Under the pieces are notes generated by a model. That model was not told the DNA's origin. It saw only the letters and a program-made list of their open reading frames with translations, and ran no database searches. Below, piece after piece: positions 1-8,432 of a stretch of DNA of 46,326 bases; the first letter of the stretch is position 1, and every line of letters begins with the position of its first letter. This stretch comes from an uncultured Pelagibacteraceae bacterium (GTDB lineage Bacteria > Pseudomonadota > Alphaproteobacteria > Pelagibacterales > Pelagibacteraceae). The stretch covers positions 1 through 46,326 of the forward strand of contig CACLAC010000008.1 in assembly GCA_902604785.1 (NCBI GenBank), written 5' to 3'. Made by a program: the position numbers and the translations under genes.

Positions 1-46
1 AAAATAACCTGTTTCAATTTGGTTTCCGATTTTTATAGACAGATAT

Positions 47-799
47 TTGAAAATAAATAAATATCCTGGCATGAATTTTTCTTTAGAAATTAGTCCTAAA
101 ACTGACTTAGATACTTTGCCCGCTTTAAAAGATGTATATGTAACCATGCTACCTGGTGGTGATTATAAAGAAACCTCAGAACAGGCAGCTAAATTAGCTC
201 AAAAAGGATATAATCCAATACCTCATTTTCCTGCAAGATCTATTGAAAATGATGCTCAATTAAAAGAATACGTTTCAAGATGTAAAGATGCGGGTGTCAA
301 ACAAGCATTAATTATAGGAGGCAGTAGAGACCCTGTTGGAGATTTCGATAGCTCAATGCAGCTTTTAGAGACAGGATATTTTGAACAGATGAAGATAGGA
401 ATCGCTGGACATCCTGAGGGGAGTCCTGATATATCCGATTCAAAATTAGAAAAAGCTATGATAGATAAAAAGCCTTATGCGGACTACATTGTGACCCAGT
501 GGTTAATGGATCCACAATTAATCATAGATTTTATTTCTAAACAATCAGTACCAGTTCATGTTGGAATTACTGGACCACTAAAAATAACAAGCTTAATTAA
601 ATTTGCTAATATCGTAGGTGCAAAAAATTCCATAAACTTTCTTAAATCTAATTTTGGTAAGGCATTAGATTTACTGAAACCTAAAGACCCTAATGATCTA
701 ATTGAGAAAGTTAAATCGCATTCTGATTATTTTCACATTTATACATTCGGCGGCTTGAAGGAAACTAACAAGTGGTTGATGGAGAACAAATATGTCTAA
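47..799 (+). CDS. methylenetetrahydrofolate reductase-like protein (MetF family)
   Basis: A TIM-barrel flavoprotein of the MTHFR family, which interconverts 5-methyl-THF and 5,10-methylene-THF. The N-terminal SLEISPKTD matches the family's SFEFFPP-type strand carrying the catalytic Glu (E14 from the first start). YVTMLPGGD and NPIPHFPAR match the conserved strands at about residues 30 and 57, and the 250-residue length suits a single-domain enzyme. Two starts are possible: TTG at 47 or ATG at 71. Neither has a convincing Shine-Dalgarno, and the frame is closed upstream at 5-7. The stop overlaps the next gene by 8 bases, so the two are probably translated together. Pairing with a DmdA-like protein suggests it processes one-carbon units delivered to THF by that partner rather than serving methionine synthesis. 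That role is inferred. Confidence 0.8.
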   Translation: MKINKYPGMNFSLEISPKTDLDTLPALKDVYVTMLPGGDYKETSEQAAKLAQKGYNPIPHFPARSIENDAQLKEYVSRCKDAGVKQALIIGGSRDPVGDFDSSMQLLETGYFEQMKIGIAGHPEGSPDISDSKLEKAMIDKKPYADYIVTQWLMDPQLIIDFISKQSVPVHVGITGPLKITSLIKFANIVGAKNSINFLKSNFGKALDLLKPKDPNDLIEKVKSHSDYFHIYTFGGLKETNKWLMENKYV

Positions 800-2150
800 T
801 GAATTTGATTACAGTAAAGTAAAGCAAGCAACATCAGTAGATCAATCTGATAGGAATGTGCCATACAATTTAAGACAAAGTGGACCAACAAAAGTTGAAA
901 TGTTAATTTCAACAAGAGTAAGAAAAAATGCTTATTGGCATCTTTCAATGAAAGCAGGATGTTGGAGGGCTACTGTTTATAATAGAGTTTACCATCCAAG
1001 AGGTTATGTAAAACCAGAAGATGGTGGAGCTATGGTTGAATACGATGCAATTGTAAATCACGTAACAATGTGGAACGTTGCATGTGAAAGACAAATAAGA
1101 GTAAAAGGACCAGATGCAGAAAAGTTTACAGATTATGTGATCACAAGAGATGCTACAAAAATTTCACCAATGAGAGCAAGATATGTAATTTTGTGTAATG
1201 CTTATGGTGGTGTATTGAATGATCCAATACTTTTAAGAATTTCTAAAGATGAATTTTGGTTTAGTTTATCTGACAGCGATATTGGACTTTACTTACAAGG
1301 TGTAAATGCAGATGGTAGATTTAACGTTGATATAGATGAAATTGATGTTAGTCCAGTTCAAATCCAAGGACCTAAATCAAAAGGTTTAATGCAAGATCTA
1401 TGTGGAGACCAAGTGAATTTTGATGATATGCCTTTTTATGGATTGGCTGAAGCTAAAATTGGTGGTAGAGATTGTGTAATTTCTCAATCTGGATTTTCTG
1501 GCGAAGCTGGTTATGAAATATATTTAAGAAACTCGCTTTTATATGCAGAAGATATGTGGAATGCGGTTTTGGAAGCAGGTAAAAAACATAGTTTAATGGT
1601 AATTGCTCCAGCACACCACAGAAGAATTCAAGCAGGAATTTTGTCGTGGGGTCAAGATATGGACAATCAACACAATCCTTTTCAATGTAACCTAGGATAT
1701 CAAGTTTCTTTATCTGGAAAAGGTGAATGGAATAAAAAAGCAGATTATGTTGGTAAAGCAGCATTAGAAAAGATGGGTGCTGATATAAAAGCTGGTAAAA
1801 AACCTTATAAACTTCAATTAGTTGGTTTAGAACTAGGTGGAAAACCTATAGAAGAATATGCTCCAGATTTCTGGTTAATTTCCAATGAAGACGGTGGAGA
1901 TCCGGTAGGATTTATCACTTCACCTTGGTATCATCCTGAAAAAAAACAAAACATCGCAATGGGTTATGTTCCTTTTGATGGTACTTTAAATGCAAATGGT
2001 TTTCCAAAAGGCAAGGTTGGCACTAAATATAAAGTTCATTTACCTGAAAAATATTCAGAAACTCCAGGCACTCCAGTAGATGCTGTTGTAGTGGATATTC
2101 CTTTTAAACAGTCATTTAATGCAAATACTAGAGAAGTAGTTAAAGGTTAA
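792..2150 (+). CDS. GcvT/DmdA-like THF-dependent demethylase or aminomethyltransferase
   Basis: A 452-residue member of the GcvT family, with the folate-binding GCV_T domain at about 60-320 and a GCV_T C-terminal barrel at about 345-435. Recognisable stretches include ITRDATKISPMRARYVILCN, GGVLNDPILLRI, PVQIQGPKSKG and SGFSGEAGYEIYLR, as in DmdA, GcvT and dimethylglycine-type enzymes. It is some 80 residues longer than the about 370-residue DMSP demethylase DmdA and closer in size to LigM-type O-demethylases, so it is better called DmdA-like than DmdA. It overlaps the MetF-like gene by 8 bases and is followed by a terminator, making a two-gene unit. The expected chemistry is transfer of a methyl or methylene group from a small substrate to THF, which MetF then interconverts. 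The substrate cannot be read from the sequence. Confidence 0.75.
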   Translation: MSNEFDYSKVKQATSVDQSDRNVPYNLRQSGPTKVEMLISTRVRKNAYWHLSMKAGCWRATVYNRVYHPRGYVKPEDGGAMVEYDAIVNHVTMWNVACERQIRVKGPDAEKFTDYVITRDATKISPMRARYVILCNAYGGVLNDPILLRISKDEFWFSLSDSDIGLYLQGVNADGRFNVDIDEIDVSPVQIQGPKSKGLMQDLCGDQVNFDDMPFYGLAEAKIGGRDCVISQSGFSGEAGYEIYLRNSLLYAEDMWNAVLEAGKKHSLMVIAPAHHRRIQAGILSWGQDMDNQHNPFQCNLGYQVSLSGKGEWNKKADYVGKAALEKMGADIKAGKKPYKLQLVGLELGGKPIEEYAPDFWLISNEDGGDPVGFITSPWYHPEKKQNIAMGYVPFDGTLNANGFPKGKVGTKYKVHLPEKYSETPGTPVDAVVVDIPFKQSFNANTREVVKG

Positions 2151-2158
2151 AAAATTAT

Positions 2159-2180
2159 AAGGGGAATTTAAATTCCCCTT
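2159..2180 (+). terminator. perfect-palindrome terminator after the DmdA-like gene
   Basis: AAGGGGAATTT/AAATTCCCCTT is an uninterrupted 22-base palindrome that begins 8 bases after the stop codon, followed by an A/T-rich tract containing CTTTTT. Being perfect it could fold on either strand, but no minus-strand gene ends here. It most likely ends the metF-like/dmdA-like transcript and insulates the Yip1-like gene. It stands out for its GC content in this AT-rich spacer. Confidence 0.75.
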
Positions 2181-2203
2181 AAACAAAATTCTTTTTAAAA
2201 ATT

Positions 2204-2749
2204 ATGTTTGCTCAATTTTTAGATATTATTTTCAAATCCATTAAGTTGGATAAGAATTTATATAAAGATACAAAATATTTTGGCGAAGCTGGAATCTACT
2301 TTGCGGGATTAATTATGATACTAGATGGTGTTGCAGGAGCAATAGCTGCAAATACCATAGTAAAAACTTCAATTGGTATATCAGGGTTAACTGCAATACT
2401 AACATGGTTAGTTTGGGCAATTTTTATTTATGTAATTGGAGTAAAAATATTCCCCGATAAAGAAAGTAAGATTCCATTTAAAAAAGTTTTGATTGCAGTT
2501 GGATATGCTCACTCTCCAGGACTATTGAGGTTTTTTGCTGTAACTCCAGACTTGGTATTGTTAATTGTATTTTTAACTCAATTTTGGATTTTTGCTTCTT
2601 TAATAATTTCTACTAAACAAATATTAAATTTAAAATCTAATTTTAAAGCTTTTGGAGTTGTTTTTCTCTCTTTTCTAATAATTGCCTTCCTTTCTATTGC
2701 ATTTATTATGAGTAGAATGAATGCATTACCTATTAGCAATATTAGTTAA
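2204..2749 (+). CDS. Yip1-like integral membrane protein
   Basis: A 181-residue hydrophobic protein with about five predicted membrane segments (roughly 30-50, 55-82, 90-105, 112-138 and 145-168) and a short charged loop, PDKESKIPFKK, between the second and third. The arrangement of a soluble-looking N-terminus, a GxxYF segment and then closely spaced helices resembles bacterial Yip1-domain proteins, which have no settled biochemical role. It is a single gene behind a terminator. It converges on, and overlaps by 4 bases, a 55-residue CxxC protein on the other strand. The family call rests on topology and a general resemblance only. Confidence 0.55.
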   Translation: MFAQFLDIIFKSIKLDKNLYKDTKYFGEAGIYFAGLIMILDGVAGAIAANTIVKTSIGISGLTAILTWLVWAIFIYVIGVKIFPDKESKIPFKKVLIAVGYAHSPGLLRFFAVTPDLVLLIVFLTQFWIFASLIISTKQILNLKSNFKAFGVVFLSFLIIAFLSIAFIMSRMNALPISNIS

Positions 2750-2913
2750 ATTGGAAATATTGTTTTTGATACTCTGCATGATTTGCAAAGTTTAAATCCA
2801 GTAAGTATTAAGTTTTGCTTAACACTCTCATGTTCTTTTTTGCACTCTTCACATTTATTATTAAATTCATCTAAATCTTTTTGATTTAAATCTTCAAAAT
2901 CATATTTAATCAT
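2746..2913 (-). CDS. small CxxC/CxxC protein, probable zinc-binding (55 aa)
   Basis: This short frame starts at ATG 2913, overlaps the end of the DUF3726-like gene by 8 bases and ends at TAA 2746. It encodes 55 residues beginning MIKYDFEDLN with two cysteine pairs, CEEC (C21, C24) and CKSC (C43, C46), spaced like a small zinc ribbon. The charged N-terminal half has coiled-coil or helical character (DLDEFNNK). The tight overlap implies it is translated with the preceding gene and belongs to the dipeptidase-like/553-residue/DUF3726 operon. It is real-looking because cysteine spacing, operon position and overlap agree, but the function is unknown. Confidence 0.6.
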   Translation of the reverse strand: MIKYDFEDLNQKDLDEFNNKCEECKKEHESVKQNLILTGFKLCKSCRVSKTIFPI

Positions 2914-3514
2914 TATCAGTTAAACCTGCGCCAGCTGCTTTTTGTTTTGACTCTTCTGTTTCTTCAACAAAAGTATTCTCTGAAATTTTATAAAGTTCTG
3001 ACCATTCACTTTCTGAAAATGAATTTTTATTTTCTATAAACTGTAAATTTATTTTTTCAGATTTCTCTACAATTTCTCCACTTAAATAATTCGAATAAAT
3101 AGATTGATTAAAATTAAATAAAAACTCTTTATTATCAATTTTTAGAAAAATTCTTTTTCCTAATATTTCAGATGTTCTACTTACAAAAGGAATAAATAAT
3201 AAGGGAAAAGCAAGATTGCTGATCTCCAAATAGTTTAGGTCAGAAATAGCTGATGATTGATCGAAAAAATTAACTCCTGCTATTATTGGACAATAATGCT
3301 TTTTAGAAATGTTAGATTTCGAAAATAGATTAATATTTTCAAATTTTTCTCCATTATAAATTTTAAAATATTTATTAATGTTTTTAACTCCAGGAAGACC
3401 AAACATTTCAAGTAATCTGATATTTTTTCCTACTTCCTCAGATATTCCCCATGAAAATCCTACTGATCTTGTTGCTCTTTTTACTGTAGTTTCTATTTCG
3501 CTAAAACTAATCAT
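2906..3514 (-). CDS. DUF3726-like protein of unknown function
   Basis: A 202-residue soluble protein. The N-terminus, SEIETTVKRATRSVGFSWG followed by SEEVGKNIRLLE, matches what I remember of the alphaproteobacterial DUF3726 family (a motif close to RGAGYxWGLAEEAGKAxRWL). No catalytic signature is apparent. A cysteine at about residue 74 in HYCPIIAG and a hydrophobic strand, LAFPLLFIPF, lie mid-protein, and the C-terminus is charged. The start codon overlaps the stop of the 553-residue gene upstream by one base (TAATG type), and its own end overlaps the 55-residue CxxC gene. It is the third gene of a four-gene minus-strand unit. Confidence 0.6.
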   Translation of the reverse strand: MISFSEIETTVKRATRSVGFSWGISEEVGKNIRLLEMFGLPGVKNINKYFKIYNGEKFENINLFSKSNISKKHYCPIIAGVNFFDQSSAISDLNYLEISNLAFPLLFIPFVSRTSEILGKRIFLKIDNKEFLFNFNQSIYSNYLSGEIVEKSEKINLQFIENKNSFSESEWSELYKISENTFVEETEESKQKAAGAGLTDND

Positions 3515-5175
3515 TAATTTAATGAATTATATATCCAGTGATTATCAAATGATTTTAAATCAGAAGGAAGTGGAGCTCCTTGAAACATACAAATTCTTAA
3601 CCACTTATCAGATCTCGGATCAAATTTTATTGCCCCAAAAAAAGATAATTTTAATCTTAACATATCAATTGGCATTAACTTTGAACCAATAGTGTTATCT
3701 TGAATTTCTGCATAGGGAAATTTTTCTGTTATGAAAGCTCTCCTTACAACATGTCTTAAATGATTGTTGTTTGTCAAAAACCTTCCAATTTTTAAACTAT
3801 TTTTTTGAGTAAAAATTGTTTCATAAAGTTTTTTTATATCTCTTGCGATCGCCAATGGTTGTTCTAAATTTGACCCATCTATTTCATACCTATTTCCCAT
3901 TCTAGGTTCTTCTTTATTTTTAGATATAAACCAAAAATTTTGATTATTTTCTTTTTTTTTGAAGTCAATTTTTAAAATGTCAGAATAATTTTTTTCTAAA
4001 ATATTTCTTAATTCTTCTATTGTTCTATTTACTGGTATATTAAAATGATCATCTTCCTCAGAGCTCATTTTATTTATTAATGGATTTACTATTTCATCAT
4101 AAGGTTCCATCATCATAGAAACAATATATTCAATGCATTCATCACCTACATTTTCTTCAGCCCATACATAAATTTTATTAAAAGCAAAAGTATTTTCAAA
4201 ACTAAATTCTTCATTTAAAAATTTAATAAATTTTTCTAAGTCTTCGTTTAATTGTTTTATTTTATTATTTTGAAAATCGCTATCTGTATTCCAATTGGCT
4301 ACATTTTTTAAGGATTTAACCAAGCAGTTTTTAAAAATATTTAATTTTTCTTTAGATGTTTTTTCAATTTCTCTTATTTTTTTTAAAGCAATTTCTCTTG
4401 CTAATATCCAATTGTTTAAAAGTATTGGATGATTGACAATAAATGGTGCCATACCCAAACCTGTAGAATTACCAATTCCAAGGTTTCTGCAAATATTTAA
4501 ATCTAATTCTATAGCTATATTGGGATTTTTACGTTTTGCCATGTGATTCACTTGGTCAAAGGTAAATTGTCTTACCAGGTAGACTAACATCATTTCTAAT
4601 CTAAATGGCCCATAAATTTCTTCTCTATTTTTAATTCTAAACCGATCTGCTAAACCAAATTTTCCAGAACCATAAACTGCTGTAGTTCTGTATAAATATC
4701 CAACTTTTGATAAGAGTTCAGTATCTGGTTGAATTCCTTTAGATAAATTATCTACAACATGATTAAATATTCTAACTGATTTATTGGCTCTAGAAAGTGT
4801 TAATTCCTTGTATGATAATCTACCAATTTCTTGTTTTGGAACATTGAGGGCTAGTCTTTCTAAATCTTCTTTACTTGGTACTCCATCATACAATGCAAAA
4901 GCAGCATCCCATTTTGTTGCGATTACTCTATCAGATCTTTCCTCATCGCTTATTTCGTTTGCAAAACAAACAAGTGAATATATTTTATTTTTTTTTGAAA
5001 ATGAATAAACGGCTCTGCCATGACCTTTGTCGTTTAATTCAAATAAATCTCTTTTATATTCCCAATCTTTAAATTCATTTAAAAAGGAACGTAAAAAAGA
5101 TAATTTTGATTGATGAAAAGAACCAAGTTTTGATAATTTCATTAAGTTTTTTGGGTCTCTAAGTTGAACATTCAT
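3514..5175 (-). CDS. conserved-looking protein of unknown function (553 aa)
   Basis: A large soluble protein that I cannot assign to a characterised family. Visible features include a dense motif region at about 225-255 (ELDLNICRNLGIGNSTGLGM followed by APFIVNHP) that looks like a ligand-binding loop, an acidic stretch MSSEEDDHF near residue 370, and RHVVRRAFITEKFP near 480. There is no signal peptide, membrane segment, P-loop or Rossmann motif. It directly abuts the M19-like gene upstream (shared base at 5175) and the DUF3726-like gene downstream, so the three are almost certainly co-expressed. The glycine-rich loop and even composition suggest an enzyme or binding protein. Any function would have to come from its partners or from structure. 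Confidence 0.65.
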   Translation of the reverse strand: MNVQLRDPKNLMKLSKLGSFHQSKLSFLRSFLNEFKDWEYKRDLFELNDKGHGRAVYSFSKKNKIYSLVCFANEISDEERSDRVIATKWDAAFALYDGVPSKEDLERLALNVPKQEIGRLSYKELTLSRANKSVRIFNHVVDNLSKGIQPDTELLSKVGYLYRTTAVYGSGKFGLADRFRIKNREEIYGPFRLEMMLVYLVRQFTFDQVNHMAKRKNPNIAIELDLNICRNLGIGNSTGLGMAPFIVNHPILLNNWILAREIALKKIREIEKTSKEKLNIFKNCLVKSLKNVANWNTDSDFQNNKIKQLNEDLEKFIKFLNEEFSFENTFAFNKIYVWAEENVGDECIEYIVSMMMEPYDEIVNPLINKMSSEEDDHFNIPVNRTIEELRNILEKNYSDILKIDFKKKENNQNFWFISKNKEEPRMGNRYEIDGSNLEQPLAIARDIKKLYETIFTQKNSLKIGRFLTNNNHLRHVVRRAFITEKFPYAEIQDNTIGSKLMPIDMLRLKLSFFGAIKFDPRSDKWLRICMFQGAPLPSDLKSFDNHWIYNSLN

Positions 5176-6143
5176 TAATTTATTCCTTTATAGAAATTGA
5201 ACCAATTATTTCCCAATATATCATTTACTTCCTCTTTGCTAAATCCAATATCTTTTAATCCTTTTTCTAAAAAATTAAATCCTCTTGCGTCAATAAACCA
5301 TTCAGGTTGTTTTGGAAATCCAGGTTTATCTTTGCTTCCTTCACCATAATTTTTTACCTTAGTCCAAGTTCCATTTCTCATCCATTCGACAACATTGTCT
5401 GGTTGATTTAGACAAAGGTCAGATCCAATACCTATATTTTTTACACCAATTAATTCTGCTGTCTTTGCTACCATTTCACAAAAATTTTCTATTTTACAAT
5501 TTGAACCATCTTTTAAATGATGAGCATACAAAGATAAACCAAGCATTCCTCCACTATCAGATAAATTCTTTAATAATACTTCTGACTTATTTCTTTTTGC
5601 ATTATGCCAAAAAAAAGGATTAGCGTGTGTTATTGCTATTGGCTTTTCACTTAATTCGATTGCATCTAGAGTGCTTTTCTCTGCTGAGTGAGACATATCT
5701 ATTACTATACCAACTCTATTCATTTCTTTAATTACTTCTTTGCCAAAATTTGTAACTCCACTATCAACATTTTCGTAACAACCCGTAGCTAGTAATGACT
5801 GATTATTATAAGTAAGCTGCATAAATCTACAACCTAGGCTATGTACTTTTTCAACAAGTTTTAAATCATCTTCAATAGGTGAACAGTTTTGGAAACCAAA
5901 AAATATTGCTGTTTTATTTTCAGATTTAGCTTTTTCAATATCTTTAAAATCTTTTCCTAAAAAAATTAAATCTGAATTTTTATTAAATAATTCATCCCAT
6001 TCAGAGACTCTTTTTAAAAATTCATCATAATCTTCGTGATAAACAACAGTAACATGAACTGCATTAAGTCCTGCTTCTCGATTAATTTCAAAAATCTCTC
6101 TAGACCATTTGCAATATTGAAGATTATCTATTCTATAGTTCAT
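5175..6143 (-). CDS. M19 (membrane dipeptidase) family protein with an incomplete metal site
   Basis: A 322-residue amidohydrolase-fold protein of the renal/membrane dipeptidase family. GCRFMQLTYNN, GIVIDMSHSAEKST, PIAITHANP and GIGSDL are typical, giving metal ligands H152, H173 and D242. However, the N-terminal HxD pair of the usual DGHND motif is absent (IDNLQY in its place). The bridging Glu of the GVEGGH motif is Q85 here (FGFQNCSPIEDD). It may therefore bind one metal, use a different substrate or not be a hydrolase. There is no signal peptide, so it is cytoplasmic. It heads the minus-strand block continued by the 553-residue, DUF3726-like and CxxC proteins, and its promoter must lie in the 93-base spacer shared with purE. 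Confidence 0.8.
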   Translation of the reverse strand: MNYRIDNLQYCKWSREIFEINREAGLNAVHVTVVYHEDYDEFLKRVSEWDELFNKNSDLIFLGKDFKDIEKAKSENKTAIFFGFQNCSPIEDDLKLVEKVHSLGCRFMQLTYNNQSLLATGCYENVDSGVTNFGKEVIKEMNRVGIVIDMSHSAEKSTLDAIELSEKPIAITHANPFFWHNAKRNKSEVLLKNLSDSGGMLGLSLYAHHLKDGSNCKIENFCEMVAKTAELIGVKNIGIGSDLCLNQPDNVVEWMRNGTWTKVKNYGEGSKDKPGFPKQPEWFIDARGFNFLEKGLKDIGFSKEEVNDILGNNWFNFYKGIN

Positions 6144-6236
6144 AATTTATTAAATTATGATTATTATTAATTATATTGAAATTTACCACTATTTTGTATT
6201 AATTATTCAAATGATAATTCTTCAAAAAATCTAGAA
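6144..6236. promoter_or_regulatory. divergent promoter spacer, M19-like block / purEK
   Basis: A 93-base AT-rich spacer between two outward start codons. It holds many TAATTA/TATATT stretches usable as -10 boxes on either strand, and no clear inverted repeat or purine-riboswitch core. The spacer is too short for a purine riboswitch plus promoter, so PurR-type or promoter-level control is more likely. Confidence 0.35.
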
Positions 6237-6728
6237 ATGAAAAAGGTAAATACTCATAAAGTTTCAATTATAATGGGTAGTCAATCTGACTATTCTACTA
6301 TGCAAAATTGTGAAAAAGTATTTAAAATTTTAAAGATTAGATTTGAAACAAAAATTATTTCCGCACATCGAACGCCAAAAAGAATGTTTGAATATGCCAA
6401 AACTGCAGAAAAAAATAATATTTCAGTAATTATAGCTGGTGCTGGTGGATCGGCACATTTACCAGGGATGGTTGCTGCTATTACAAGAATTCCAGTAATT
6501 GGTGTACCGATAGAAAGTAAAAAATTAAAAGGATTAGACAGTTTGTTATCTATTGCACAAATGCCAAAAGGCATACCTGTTGGAACTGTCGCTATTGGAA
6601 AAGATGGCGCAGTTAACGCAGCACTGTTTGCTGCATCAATAATTTCTAATTTTGATAAAAAAATAAAAAAAAATTTGGAAAATTGGCGAACAAAACAAAC
6701 AAAATCTGTTAAAAAAAAACCAAATTAA
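6237..6728 (+). CDS. purE: N5-carboxyaminoimidazole ribonucleotide mutase PurE
   Basis: Class I PurE converts N5-CAIR to CAIR in de novo purine synthesis. The 163-residue length is right for the octameric bacterial enzyme, and the signatures are present: [12 protein letters not shown] at 11-22, the active-site SAHRTP (H44), the [14 protein letters not shown] loop, and VPIESKK followed by [19 protein letters not shown]. Its stop is immediately followed by the purK ATG, so the pair is translated as a unit. The C-terminus carries a lysine-rich tail, common in this AT-rich genome. Confidence 0.95.
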   Translation: MKKVNTHKVSIIMGSQSDYSTMQNCEKVFKILKIRFETKIISAHRTPKRMFEYAKTAEKNNISVIIAGAGGSAHLPGMVAAITRIPVIGVPIESKKLKGLDSLLSIAQMPKGIPVGTVAIGKDGAVNAALFAASIISNFDKKIKKNLENWRTKQTKSVKKKPN

Positions 6729-7772
6729 ATGTCTAATCCAATGCTAGGTATAATTGGTGGCGGTCAATTAGGAAGTTTATTAGCAATAGCTGCAGAAAAA
6801 TTAAATATTAAAACTGTGATTTTAAGTGATGACACTAACGCTCCTGCCAAAAATTTTACTCCTAATTTTATTTGTGGAAACTATGAAGATGAAAAAATAA
6901 TAAATGATTTTATTAGTAAAGTTGATTTGGTTACTTTTGAATTTGAAAATATTCCTTACAAAGTTTTAAAAAATATAAACGAAAATAAGACTGTATTACC
7001 TAGGCCTGAAATAAATAAATTACTTCAAAATAGATACACTGAAAAAGATTTTTTAAATAAAAATGACATAAGAACTACAAGATATACATTAATTAAAGAT
7101 GAAGATGAAATCAAAATCAATCAAAGTTTAATTCCAGGAATTTTAAAAACATGCACTTTAGGTTATGATGGAAAGGGACAATATACAATTAATTCATTAA
7201 AAGATTTTAATGAGACTATTGATTTTAATAAAGAATATATCTTAGAAAAAAAAATTAATTTAAAAAAAGAAATATCAGTTATTATTACAAGATTTGGTCA
7301 TCAAAAATATGAATTATACGAACCAATAGAAAATGTTCATGAAGATCAAATATTAAAACACTCAAAAATACCTGCAGATATTTCGGACTCTATAAAAGAC
7401 AAATCTATAAATTGGGCTACGAAAATTGTTGAAGATTTAGATTATATTGGAACTTTATGTGTAGAATATTTTATAGATAAAAATAATAATTTATATGTTA
7501 ATGAAGTTGCACCAAGAGTACATAACTCTGGACACTTAACTATTAATACTCATAATATAAGTCAATTTGAAAACCATATTAGAGCTGTATGTGGTCTTGA
7601 AAAAATAGAAACAAAAAAATTATACGACGGCAGAATGTTTAATTTAATAGGCAATGATATATCTATTTATAGAGATAAAACTTTTAAAGATAATGAATTT
7701 TTCTATGATTACCTTAAAACAGAAATAAAAGAAAAAAGAAAAATGGGACACTTAACGGTTATTGAAAAATAA
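6729..7772 (+). CDS. purK: N5-carboxyaminoimidazole ribonucleotide synthase PurK
   Basis: An ATP-grasp ligase that makes N5-CAIR from AIR, bicarbonate and ATP, feeding PurE. The N-terminal pre-ATP-grasp motif LGIIGGGQLGSLLAIAA, the ATP-binding TCTLGYDGKGQY, ILEKKINLKKEISVI, and the metal-binding VNEVAPRVHNSGHLT are all clear. The 347-residue length is normal. It starts at the base after the purE stop and ends flush against the convergent SRAP-domain gene, leaving no room for a separate terminator. Confidence 0.95.
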   Translation: MSNPMLGIIGGGQLGSLLAIAAEKLNIKTVILSDDTNAPAKNFTPNFICGNYEDEKIINDFISKVDLVTFEFENIPYKVLKNINENKTVLPRPEINKLLQNRYTEKDFLNKNDIRTTRYTLIKDEDEIKINQSLIPGILKTCTLGYDGKGQYTINSLKDFNETIDFNKEYILEKKINLKKEISVIITRFGHQKYELYEPIENVHEDQILKHSKIPADISDSIKDKSINWATKIVEDLDYIGTLCVEYFIDKNNNLYVNEVAPRVHNSGHLTINTHNISQFENHIRAVCGLEKIETKKLYDGRMFNLIGNDISIYRDKTFKDNEFFYDYLKTEIKEKRKMGHLTVIEK

Positions 7773-8393
7773 TTATAATTTTTGAATTAATGAAATACTA
7801 TTGTTTGTTGGTTTATTAACTTCTTTTGAAACTTCATAAAAACTTAGCTTAGTTTTTTTACATTCTCTTAAAAAATTAGAACCAGATAATTCCAAATTTA
7901 AATATCTATTTACATCACTTTCATTTAAAATTACTGGTTGTCTATGATGAATAGGTTTAATATTTTCACTTGCATTTTCTGTAATTAGGCAAAATTCGTT
8001 ATTTTCATAAATACCTGCCATATACATATTTTTTTTATCTACTCTTTCAAAATAATATGGAGTTTTATTTTTTTCTTCTCTCTTCCACTCATAAAATCCA
8101 TCTGCAACTGCTACGCAACGGTAAAGTTTAATTAATTTTTTAAATGATATCTTTTCATCTATAGTCTCTAACCTTGCATTAATTAGTGCTTTAAAATCTT
8201 TCTTTTTTGACCAACTTGGAACTAATCCCCATTTTAAATTTTCTAATGTATTTCCATTTATATATTTCTTTATAACTGGAAGTTTTTGATATGGATGAGC
8301 ATTATAATTTTCGTTGTCTTCGATTTGAATAGCAGATTTTACTATTTTATTTGTCTTTGAGACAGGATTGGTAACTACGTATCTTCCACACAT
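7773..8393 (-). CDS. SRAP-domain protein (YedK/HMCES family), abasic-site DNA-protein crosslinker
   Basis: A 206-residue SOS-response-associated-peptidase fold protein. The family covers abasic sites in single-stranded DNA by forming a thiazolidine through the N-terminal Cys after Met removal. The sequence has the invariant MCGRY start (C2), INARLET (N72), VADGFYEWKR (E102) and HHRQPVIL (H149/H150), i.e. the complete set of YedK active residues. It is a single gene, convergent with purK without a gap and divergent from the GNAT gene over a 39-base spacer. Expected to act in DNA damage tolerance. I see no LexA-type box in the spacer. Confidence 0.9.
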   Translation of the reverse strand: MCGRYVVTNPVSKTNKIVKSAIQIEDNENYNAHPYQKLPVIKKYINGNTLENLKWGLVPSWSKKKDFKALINARLETIDEKISFKKLIKLYRCVAVADGFYEWKREEKNKTPYYFERVDKKNMYMAGIYENNEFCLITENASENIKPIHHRQPVILNESDVNRYLNLELSGSNFLRECKKTKLSFYEVSKEVNKPTNNSISLIQKL

Positions 8394-8432
8394 AATAAAA
8401 TTATTTGTTGGTTAAATTATATTTTAGATTAT

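Noticed and set aside
1453..1764. 103-codon open frame on the minus strand
   Set aside because: Antisense to the DmdA-like gene with no motif and no operon partner.
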